64,000 nucleotides of DNA from Uloborus plumipes. Lineage: Eukaryota; Arthropoda; Arachnida; Araneae; Uloboridae. Position 1 is the first letter of the stretch; the number at the start of each line of letters is the position of its first letter. Location: contig JAXGGA010000022.1 in the NCBI GenBank assembly GCA_038373865.1, positions 124,001 through 188,000 on the forward strand, read 5' to 3'. The translations under genes were made by a program, and so were the position numbers. This document shows, piece by piece, positions 54,101 to 64,000 of this stretch. A model generated the notes under the pieces. It ran no database searches. It saw only the letters and a program-made list of their open reading frames with translations, and was not told the origin of the DNA.

Positions 54101-54334
54101 AGTTTATGGTTTATGGCGAACAGGGCTTTTGTGACGGAGTTGTTTATCTAGTTGTATTATATCTATGAAAACATTATTTGATAAGCACACTCTCGGGCTT
54201 ACTGATTGGTTTCCATTTATAAAGCGTTATTTAAAGTTACGTTCACTCAAAGGGTCACGGTATGTCAATTGCACTGTGACGAAATATGATTTGGAATTTA
54301 TAAATCCTTGCTGTTCGCGGGATACCCGTAGTAA

Positions 54335-54680
54335 CCCTAGCAGCATCATCTCATCGGCCGATGATCGGCCATTCATCGAAACCCGATGAAATTCTCATCG
54401 GCCGATGATCCAATATGTCTCATCGGTCGAGCAGAATCCGAGCAGCAAAATCCGATGAGAATACGATGAGATTTGAAGCAGTTTACGAGCAGAACAGTCC
54501 CGTGCCGAGGAATTTCATCGGGAAACTTGATCGGAAGAATATCGTTTTCCGATGAAAAGTAGCTTATCGAAAACCATGCTCGGATACTAATCGGAACGAT
54601 GTTATGGTGCATTACAGGATCAGTTTACGAGGAGTTTGTTGATCGGCCGAGCAAAATCCGATAAGTTGATGCTACTTGGG
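54335..54680. mobile_element. 346-bp TIR element packed with ATCGG motifs
   Basis: The left end CCCTAGCAGCATCATCTCAT matches the inverse of the right end (CCCAAGTAGCATCAACTTAT). Inside, CATCGGCCGATGA, GATCGGCCGA, AATCCGATGAG and CATCGG variants occur on both strands, roughly 15 times counting the ATCGG/CCGAT core. CGGCCGA alone is found three times. GC content is far above the flanks. Open frames on both strands are shadows of the motif array. No clear TSD. Confidence 0.75.
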
Positions 54681-56140
54681 AAGTCTATTACAATCGCCGT
54701 ATTTTGTTGCCATTGCAGAGGTGAGAAATTAGCAATGAGTTCTTTAGTTTAACTTTCATATGAGATTGATAAATACATCTGAGTGAGTGGGAAATTGAAT
54801 AAAAAATTGTAAAATAAATTGCGTACATGTATCTTGAGGCTACAAGGAAATGTTATCCTGATGTGACATTTTCGCACTGAGGAGGGGGACCTATTTCCTC
54901 GCATTAACTGTTGAATAGTTTTTTTAATTCCATTAAAGGCACTTTTTATTTCTTCAGGGGGTAAGAGATGCATAGGATTGATTTATTTGTGTCTATTTAT
55001 ATGATTTTTTTTTTTTTTTTGTATCTTTTGACTATTGCGCATTATCATAAATATGCCAAAAGTGATTTTATGAACCATTTATTTAAAAACGAGCACTTTT
55101 TTGAATCGCATTGCCAGCAGGTTGGACGAATTGTTTTGAGTTTTTAATGCTTGTTTGATTTTCTCAAAACCTTAAGATTCAAATTTTATTTCAAAAAGAG
55201 AGCAACACGTTTGATTCACCATACATTTATAATGACGATAAATACACTAAAACAATAACAAACTAGAATAAGAATATCTACAAACTCTCTACTACTCTAA
55301 TAATTACAATAATGAACTCGACAAAAATCATGTAAAAAAACGGTCAAAATTTTATTTTAAATTTTTAGGGTCACCCTTACTGAATTTCGTTTTTTCTTTA
55401 TTTTCGGAAAGTCTTAAATATTAATTCAAATTCAAAGTGATATAATAAGGAAAATATAAGACTGTTTCGACGCAAATAGTAAGGGGGAGGACGGGGATGA
55501 GGTAAATTGACTAGAGTCTTATCGGCAGGGGTAATCTTTCGAAACTCATTACATAACCGTTTAACCTGCAAATTAAACAGTCAAGTAGATATTATTATTT
55601 TTATTCTATGAATTAGCATACAGTTAATGTAATAAGTTTGAAATTACGCGTTATTATTTATGATGGAATAAATAAATGACTTCAAATTTCTTGACAATTT
55701 AAAACTAATTTGGCTCATTTTGGAGCAGGCTCACTGAAAATGCTTCCTTGGGATTACCCTTCAATTCCGCGTTTCATGTTTTGATTAGAAAACTTTTTGT
55801 TTAGCGTAATTTGAATTAAACTCACACATTCAAATACAAATTGTTCGGGAAAACTTAATATTAGTCTCCACAAAGAAAATCGAAACCTATATAACATACG
55901 AATTTACTTGGGATGAACTTTATCAGAAAACAATGCCAGAATATGAACAGGAAATGTTTGTTGTTGTTCTTCTTGTTTTATTATCATCATCAACATTAAT
56001 ATTATTATTTTAAAGAGCAAACTTTTTGAACAATGAAATGGTTTAACATTAGTTCATAACAGATAAATTTAAATCTTTTTTATCCATATTTTTAACTGCA
56101 AAAAATTGAGAACATGGTCTCAGTTCATTCTTTGCAAACG
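54681..56140. other. AT-rich intergenic, nothing recognised
   Basis: T run at 55003-55020, otherwise featureless. No supported gene. Confidence 0.6.
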
Positions 56141-56141
56141 G

Positions 56142-56180
56142 GTCATTCCATGTCAAACCAAACAGAGACTCAACCAGACC
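56142..56180 (+). mobile_element. Solo end of a GGGTCATTCC element
   Basis: GGGTCATTCCATGTCAAACC matches the tip of the 12304 element in its first ten bases. No inverse copy is found downstream in the window, so only one end of a truncated element can be claimed. The body to about 57070 may belong to it. Confidence 0.4.
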
Positions 56181-59100
56181 ATCTAATATTTTTATAAAAC
56201 TTTCAGGTCTTGATACCTGAAATTACTTTTTCGCCTTTTTTTAAGTTGCCGGCATTGCTTTAAAATATTTTACAGACAAATCCTGTAACAATGGATACCA
56301 AACAACAAAATATGCGTTTCAACGAAATAAACTTTAAGCCTTGATTTCATCCATTACAATGAAACTCTCGTTAACAACAACCAAAATCTATTATAATGGG
56401 ATTTTACTGTAACTCCTCTTCTATAGAAATTACAGGGTGGTATAATGATTCACTTTAAAGATATTATCGTGAATTTTATTCTGATACGTAACTTGAATAC
56501 TTTTCGAAAAGCATAATTTTCACAAAGTTTAAAAATCAAAAAGAGCTATTCAACCTCTCTTATAGATAGGGATATGAAAAGTCAGCAGTTATGGCAAATA
56601 ATATAGGACACAAAATTTTCCTAAAATTTGTCTTAAAATGTTATAATTCAACGTTCATAGCAGCTATAGCTGCATAATATTCTCGTTGTAAAGAAAATGT
56701 TACCCACTTTCTCTAGAAAAAAAATATATTTTCTACAAAATTTTAAACTTAAAAACTCAAAAAGTTTTTCAGATAGTTTTTTTTTCTTTTGAAAAATTCA
56801 ATGAGTAATGATTTTTTAAGCAGAAATCCAAAGATTTTTAGAGTGGGATCATGAAGGGAACTGCAATTACAGCAAATACTCTAGTAATAACTGAGAAAAT
56901 ATAAGAATGAATAAATGTTTGCAATAGTTGCCGAAACTTTTTAATGACTGCTGTAACTGCTAATCCCTAAATGATAAGACTGAAATTTTTTGGATGTGAT
57001 CATTAAAACACATTAAAAGTCACTTTTTTCGGAATTTTTTGTAAATATCCTTTTAAAAAATTGGAAATTTCAAACTTTGAAGTTGTGTTTGAGAAAAATT
57101 CGAAAAATATCGAAGATACTTATCAACTAAAAGTACATGCAATTTTTTTTAAATAAGCTACTAAAAAACTGTATAGCTCATATAAAAAATAAAATAAATT
57201 AATTAAATGAAAAGAAACATAACCATATTAAAATAATTTTCGTAGAAACTGCACACAAGTGTCCTACAATATTAGCTTCAACTAATAAGCATATTAAAAC
57301 AAATTTTAGCAAACAACTACAAAAAAGTGTGCCACATTATTTGTTGCAACGGCTGTCTCCCCCCCCCCCCCCTTAAATGTTATTATACATTATTTTTAAA
57401 GAAATGAATTTTTAAAACTTAAAAATCTGCTTTTTTACTCTCGAAAAGTATCGAATATAAACAGCACATTAAAGTAAAGGTTTTAATTATGAAAAGCATA
57501 AATTTAAAATAATGTGCCGCTTAAGTCAACTACAAGAAAGAAAGCGGGAGAGGAAGAGAGAGCTAGAGAGCTCTTAGTTGTTGGTTAAAAAATTGATTTA
57601 GGTTCACGTGGGAAAGTAGGCTTGTTTAAATCTGACCGAACTTCTATCTTAAAATGTACTTTTTATAAACGGTACACTATTTCATACGATGCTAAAGCAC
57701 TAATAATATTCTCATATTTCAATTTATTCTAAAATTTTAAATGTTCTAATTTCATTTTATTTCTATTATTTATTTTATTTATTTCGAATATTTGATTTTA
57801 GTTCATTTTCACAGAAAAAAAGTTTTGCGAAACTTTACATATTCTCCTCAATTTTGACAAATTTTCAAAAATTTGATGAAGTTTGATGAGTTTGAAAACA
57901 ATTTGTTACGTCTCTAAATCAAAACAAAAATACAAATGTAAAAAATAAAGTGAGATTCATTTCTTAGGAGCGCCACGTGAAAAGCCGGCATTTCTTGGCG
58001 AACAAGCTGGCGCCAAAAAGTTTTCTATTATGTTTTGGAACTTGAGCGAAAACATAGTAACCCTACTAAGGTAAACGCGTGTGTACACACAGCTTCGTAG
58101 TAAGAGCTTTGCGACCTGCGGAAAAACTTGCGTAAAGTGCGGCTTTTGAATCAGCGTGAGTGTTTTATGTAAAGGTGTTTTAGGAATATTATTATTCCTT
58201 GATGCTACTAAAAATGCTTTTCTGAGACACATTTCATGGTGTACATTTTGGATTTTATTATTGTGCAAGAAAAAATTGGATTTTAGTTTTGTTTATGTGA
58301 TGTCCTGCCAAGGCCCACCTGCCGGATTTTTTTGACAGCTAAGAAGCAAAGTGCTAACAGGAGTTTCAGGTAAGTTTTTATTCATTTATATTTACATTAC
58401 ATAAAAATTACATATATAAGAGGAGGTAGAAAAATTCTTTGGTGGAAAGAGATTAAAACTCTTTTAATCAAGCAAGGTTTTAAAAAAAATCATGATTATT
58501 TTATGATAACCAATGATAACTTATCACTTTAGATATAGGTCTTCAAATAGTAAAAGTTAAAAACCTCATTTAAATTTTTATAAAATTTGTACAAATAAGA
58601 TGTTAAAATGTAAGAAACTATTGATTGAAATTAGTAAAAGTAGTTAATAATACAAAATTATGAATTACCTTTGGCTATATTTAAAGTTTTTTTTTTTTCA
58701 AATATAATCATTTACTATTTTTATTCATTCAAGTTTAGTATTTTATTAATTCAAAGTGGTATTTAGCTTTAAGGTAAAAATATGGATGTTATTAAAAAAA
58801 TATAATTACAAGAAAAATAAAATTACTAGTGCCTTCACTGGTGCATCAGTTCTTTGAAAAATAAATGAATTGATATGCATTTTAACAATACATTTTTATT
58901 ACTATGTATTTTAGACAAGACCAAGCCAATAATTTGACAGTTTAAAAGCTTTCTTTTATGACATTCAAGCAAACTTTTATTTTATTATAAACTTTAGTAG
59001 TATTAGTTAGTTGAAACTAATCTTATGTAGTTCTTTCTCTAAATTAAGTACTATTTTTTAGCGGTATCAATAAACATATAAGGCGTTTATAGAAACTAAA

Positions 59101-59954
59101 TTTATAGATTTTAGATGAATGAAATTGAAAAGCAGAACACGAGAAATGAATGGCCTTTCTCTGAGGGTTAAATAAAATGTATTCATAAATTATAAACATA
59201 AAACAGCTCTATATTCAAAATTACATAACCAAAAATAATGTTTTATGTGTATTTAATGTGTATACGTTTAGTGGACATAAAGTTGAAAAAGCGAGGAAGG
59301 GGGAGGGGCTTCGTCTGGAATAATACGCAATTTGTTTATTTAGTTTTAGTTTTTTTCGTTCTTTCCTTTTTCATTATTATTGGTATTATTTATTTATTTT
59401 ATTTTTTTGTGATAGTTAGGATAAGAAAAAATTTAATTAACATATTATATTCCTATTAATGGGTTTTTACATTTTTTTTACTTCGATAGCAAGTTCTTCC
59501 GAAAATTAAAAAAAAAAAGAAAAAAAAATGTATAAGTTGAATTGAAGTGAACATTGCTAAGTAAATAAACTGTATGAATTATTACTTTGAGTAAAAACAC
59601 AGAACGATATATTCATCGATATTGTTACTTATATAATTATTTACATGTCTATTTGACATGAACAGATATTTTAAAATACTGATTTTTTCGTAAAACTTTT
59701 GCAACGTTTTAGAATTGTATTCAGACTGAATTTATGTAGTTTACCTGTAACTAGAGCACTAATTCCCACGATATCACGATTTCCTAATATAAAATAATGC
59801 AGAGGAAACAAATTTTAATGAAAAAGAGAGTAATTTAAGTTAACACAAGTCTTAATAACCTAGGGATTTAATAAATTTCTCTTAAAAAAGCTTTTCCTCA
59901 ACTGTAACACTAACTTTTAAAATATCTTTATCTGTATACTTTTCCCGTGCATTG
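56181..59954. other. AT-rich intergenic
   Basis: A C run lies at 57358-57372. GGGAAAGTAGGC, the tip word of the 10508 element, occurs at 57610-57621. The segment 57957-58360 is somewhat less AT-rich, with a donor-like CAG|GTAAGT at 58368-58375 but no convincing exon. No supported gene. Confidence 0.5.
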
Positions 59955-60288
59955 CGAAAAATGAACTGTTGTTTTTACAGTAGTATACTGGCAGCCGAGG
60001 TTCCAATTTAAAAATGTAAAAGCACAGAAATAAAGTGTAAAACTAGCAATTTTACAGTTTCTTACTGTAAAGTTCGGAATTTCACAGTTTACTGCCGTAA
60101 AATTTAGCTGTATTATACTGTAAAAATACCGGTATAATACTGGCACCAGAGGTCCCAGTTTAAAACTGTAAAATGCACGGTAATAAACTGTAAAATTAGC
60201 AATTTTACAGTTTATTACTGTAAAATTGGAAATTATTCAGTTTATTTCTGTAAAATACTGTAAAAACAACATTCACTTTTTACAGTGT
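59955..60288. mobile_element. MITE rich in ACTGTAAAA motifs, copy B (inverse of copy A)
   Basis: The ends AAAAATGAACTGTTGTTTTT and its inverse (AAAAACAACATTCACTTTTT) form TIRs. The interior has two subunits containing TTTTACAGTTTATTACTGTA-type sequence and GGTTCCAATTTAAAA/GGTCCCAGTTTAAAA. It matches the element at 29251-29587 in the opposite orientation. TSD not resolved. Confidence 0.85.
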
Positions 60289-60593
60289 GGAAAGAAATAA
60301 GATTCTTTCAGTTTAGTTATTATGCCTCTAAAGAGAACATTTTTTCACATTTAACAAAGTTGTTCTTGTTGTTTTACTATAAATGAGTGCATCCTACGCA
60401 CTCGTTTTCATAGAAATAGAGTCTATCATCGTCACTGTCAACATTTATAATTGCTTACTGTTCAAGATAGACGAAAATCTTTCTTCACTCTTCATTAACT
60501 TTAAATCCATCACGGACTTTTAAGATTTTCTTATTAGACTTTTGTTTCACGTCTTTTAAAATTTCTTTTACTAGCTTTGAACCACGCTGTAGA

Positions 60594-61311
60594 CAGCGGC
60601 GCACGCAGACAAATCATTTCAGGGGAGGCTGAGCCCTCACTCTTTTGAGAGGAGGGGGCGGGGCACCTCAAAATGTAGCAAAGAAAAGTAAAAGTTTTGA
60701 ATTTCTGATATCAATGCTAATTTTAGATGACAAAAATACACCACAAAAATATTTTTATCATCATTATAATTATTGTTGAGAAGTAAAGCGTTTTCATGAA
60801 AATAGAAAATGATAAAATTGAAATTTGAAAATTTTTCTTAGTTGAAGAAGGTGTTCCTTAAACTAGTGCATGCAACTTTTTTGAAGATTTGAGCTTATAT
60901 ATAGCAAAAATTTTGTTATTTATTTTACTATATTTCTAATATCTGGTTTCAATCACACATTTGTTGAAATTTATTTAATGGAATTAGATAAATGAACAAG
61001 CATTAATCGGTGTTTCTGAAACGTATTTTAATAAATGTCAACTAAATTGAACTATAAGATAGCCATACACGAAACATGCAGTAAAATGGAGAGATAAAAA
61101 AAGAAAGAAGAAGATGAATTAATTTGCTTTTTTTCCTTTTCTTTTAATTTTGCCTCATACTTAATTTTATTTTCAAAAAAAGAATCTCCTGTCTTGATTT
61201 CATCACGAGAAAGAAACAAATAAACGATTCCAGCTTAAATTTAAAAAATTTGTTTGGAAATTTTCGGAGGAGGCTGCAGCCCTATCAGCCCACCCCCTGA
61301 GTACGCCACTG
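60594..61311. mobile_element. 718-bp hAT MITE with perfect 8-bp TSD
   Basis: GCTGTAGA flanks both ends (60586-60593 and 61312-61319). The tips are CAGCGGCGCACGCAG on the left and, in inverse, CAGTGGCGTACTCAGG on the right. GGGGAGGCTGAGCCC and GGAGGCTGCAGCCC lie subterminally. The interior is AT-rich and non-coding. Confidence 0.93.
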
Positions 61312-61319
61312 GCTGTAGA

Positions 61320-64000
61320 CGTTGGTACTCTGGTGATGAACTTAAAATTAATTCAAAAGTAATATGGAAGTAATTGATTATTTCACATGTTGTGCAGAAA
61401 AACACGAAAAGCTTCTAACTTTTAAATTATTTTGTTCAGGATAATAATTATCTATATAACAGCTCGCTTACGAAACAATATATATTACGGCTTACAAACG
61501 GGGGCGTAGCCCAAAATTACTGAAGGAGGTGTCCTGACAAGAAATAGCCTACTATGACACTTGGAAAAAAATATAAGAAGTATTCAAAATTTTGTTTAAA
61601 TCTTACACTGTGCATACATAAAATACACAGACAAAATTGATTTAATGATGAAAAAAAAATTTTTATATTGAAGAGAAGCACTTTAAATTTTATTTTAAGA
61701 GTTTAGTTTTAAACTTTTAGGCGGAGCCCCGACTATCACTCCCTTTCCAAGCCTTTTCCTACAAATATAAGGGGAAAAGAAATTTGCATTGATCAAATAT
61801 AATTTGGTTCGCTATGCTGAAAAATATCAGTAAATAGAAAAGAAGTGAATGTAAACAGAGCCAAGACACAACACCCGGCTGCCTAGCTACTCTAGTGCTG
61901 CCAGGACTAGAAAAAAATAGTTTGAATCCTACTTAAAATAAAGCGAGCCCTTTTAATTATTAATTTTAAATTAAATTCAATTTTATATATCATTAATTGA
62001 AAAAACATCTGGAAGGGTGTGTATGCAACATTTGAAGTTCGTAAGATGCTATTTATTTACTTAATTTATGAACAGGCACAATTTTTATCGTATTTTTCTA
62101 TTCTTTCAAAACTCAGATATTTTCCCTTTCCTTTTCCGACTACGCTTTATAAGTTGAATCGGGAAATACATAAAATGGTCTCGAAAATAACTCACACGAT
62201 TTCCTCCGTTACAGTTACAGACACTCAGTTGGCGTTTTGATCTAACACTTCAGACCTGTTTTACTTTTGTTCTTCTTTCTTTCTCTCTTTTCTCTTTTTA
62301 TCTTTCCATTTTGGGAACGCCCTCTTTGGAAATAATAATAGACTGTCTTTCAAACTACTTTTATTTTGCGCAATTCTTTTTTATGTCACTGCGACGTTGC
62401 ATGGGGACTTCGCATTTATTTGATTCTAAGCTATGGAGGATTTGAAACAGAAAGCTGACATCGGAAATGAATTACAGAGCTGTAAATCAAGATCTTAAAT
62501 CCTTTCTTCTTTTTAAATTATATTTATGGTCTTTTAAAAGTCACCTAACAATATTGAACGAAAAAAACTTGTACATCTCTGCTTTGGTGAGAATTAAAAA
62601 GGCGACAGACAAATGTTGTTGCCCAACATTTAAAAAAAATCTACATTGATAGTAGTAAAAATAGACGCCATCATTAAAATCACACGAGGATTTTCTTTGA
62701 TTGTTTCAAATTTCTCGGTAAGAGAAAAAACGTACTAGAAATAATTTAGTGACATATTTTCAAATCATTTCATTTTATTAAGAGAACAGTAACACTTCCA
62801 CAATTTCATCATCCATCCTATCTTTTTAATTCTTGAAAAAAAGAAAAATGCATCTCTCAAATTATTCGTAACCTTATTTTAATTTGACGCACAGTAAAAA
62901 TCATTTTGAATTGTTATCGTTTTTATAAATTGTATATGTATTAAAAACTTCAATATATACATATTTTTCATTTAGAGCTTTTATTTACGCTTAATATTTT
63001 AAGAAATTATCACCATTTTATGATCCTTAAAAAAAGGAAAGGGAAAAGTACGGGAACTATAATAACTTCTATGAACTATATCATTCAAATAACACGGCTT
63101 CGTGTTTACTGTATGGCTGACGTTTATTCGATCATTAAAAATTTAGTTTCACTCATACTAACAGGACTAGTGGGCTGTGCTACGATGTAAAAGAGAATTG
63201 CTACTGGTGTAAAGTCAGACAGCAAGGTGTTTTGTGACGCGTGACAGGTGTGAAATCAGCATAAGTGCGACCAATCATTAACCTCGTATTTTATGATTTT
63301 TAAAGGGTAATACCAACGTAGTTTTCGCATTAAAACGTATCTCATAAGAAATAAGTTTAACAAGCATTAAGACCTTATCGATTTTGTTTAATAAATTAAT
63401 AACATGAAGACTCAGTTGGGAAGCATTTTTGCATTAACAAAGAAATATTTCCCTTCCGTTTTGCTCTTTTCCTCTTTTAGTGCCATGCTCTAACTATACA
63501 CAAGTAACAACGAACAATTGTGGCTGCTCCTAGTACTGAACTGAAGGAATATAAATTGACTTAATTCCACCGATACACCATTCCTGTATTCCATTTTTAA
63601 CATTTCCCCGTAGTTTGTTATTTATTAGCCTTGATTTCTTCAACAAAAATAATGGCAATAAAGAAGACTGGAGAGATGAAGTGAAATGTTCTTTGATTTC
63701 CTTTTTTTCTCTCCTTCTGGAATATGAATGAATTTTTTTCATGCTTCGTTAACCGAATCAGAGAAAATGGCTGCTGAGTAACCGGTGAAAAGCGCGAGAA
63801 TCGTTCGAAAGACGTTTCGGCATTATTCATTTATAATAGTCACAAGATATCTTTTTTCCCCTTCCTTTTTTAACATTTTATCTGGGTTGAACGGCTGTTA
63901 ATGTCCTGGAGTCTCATTACTCGTTTCGTTTTTATTATTCTCTTCTGTTCACAAAGTGTCTTTTCTTCCTCCGTCTTCCTTAATGCATCATTTTTCTTGT
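61320..64000. other. AT-rich intergenic to the window end
   Basis: ACGGGGGCGTAGCCC at about 61498 resembles a hAT-type tip, but no partner or TSD was found. The short open frames (62019-62240, 62467-62649 and the overlapping minus-strand pair at 63530-63830) are unrecognised and probably chance. Confidence 0.5.

Noticed and set aside
61495..61760. hAT-like tip ACGGGGGCGTAGCCC with a possible right end near 61722
   Set aside because: The supposed right end does not invert-match and flanking 8-mers differ.
63530..63830. Overlapping 70-residue minus-strand frames near the window end
   Set aside because: They lie in different frames over the same AT-rich DNA, with no start context, splice signal or family resemblance.

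Overview
The window is AT-rich, repeat-dense eukaryotic DNA. It contains splice-like signals, long (TA)n and (TTA)n microsatellites, tRNA-derived SINEs, a CR1/L2-like LINE relic and many DNA transposons. I see no operon-like gene packing, rRNA, tRNA gene or CRISPR. The repeat content fits a large arthropod genome, possibly an arachnid, but no host gene is present to settle this. I found no convincing host protein-coding gene. The longest open frames are mostly translated simple repeats, A/T runs or shadows.

Layout. 1-6.9 kb: a (TA)n tract, a hAT MITE with a perfect 8-bp target duplication (TSD), and a Tigger/pogo-like MITE. 6.9-9.2 kb: a 2.3-kb degenerate 45-bp minisatellite. 10.5-13.3 kb: two terminal-inverted-repeat (TIR) elements, one of them 968 bp with GGTCATTCC tips. 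13.4-17.0 kb: a possible LINE tail, a 391-bp tandem duplication, a six-copy ~145-bp array with alternating A/B monomers, and a GACA-rich tract. 20.6-22.1 kb: a 1.56-kb Tc1/mariner-like foldback element with ~690-bp arms and TA TSDs. 26.9-27.8 kb: a minus-strand LINE reverse-transcriptase relic with three frameshifts. 28.4-32.0 kb: a long (TTA)n tract, a candidate 51-bp exon, an ACTGTAAAA-rich MITE, a 1.1-kb TIR element, a SINE and a 459-bp palindromic MITE. 34.6-36.8 kb: a SINE, a TIR element built on the motif GAAGAYGCCGTA, and a hAT-like element. 38-42.1 kb: four short TIR elements with clear or near-clear TSDs (TTAA, TTA, TTAA, AAAT). 42.6-44.6 kb: a 2-kb TIR element holding a decayed coding exon. 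47.9-54.7 kb: a SINE, a 135-bp duplication, two hAT MITEs with perfect 8-bp TSDs, and a 346-bp element full of ATCGG motifs. 60-61.3 kb: a second ACTGTAAAA-rich copy and another hAT MITE with a perfect TSD.

The most interesting signal is a repeated architecture. At least five unrelated-looking TIR elements (12.3, 29.6, 35.6, 42.6 and 54.3 kb) each carry many dispersed copies of their own short private motif, in some elements also within the TIR. Three have tips of the form GGGYVATTCY. One carries a last-exon-like relic of an element-encoded protein with a splice acceptor and polyA signal. This looks like a transposon group in which a DNA-binding protein reads arrays of a family-specific site. 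The grouping and the function are inference.
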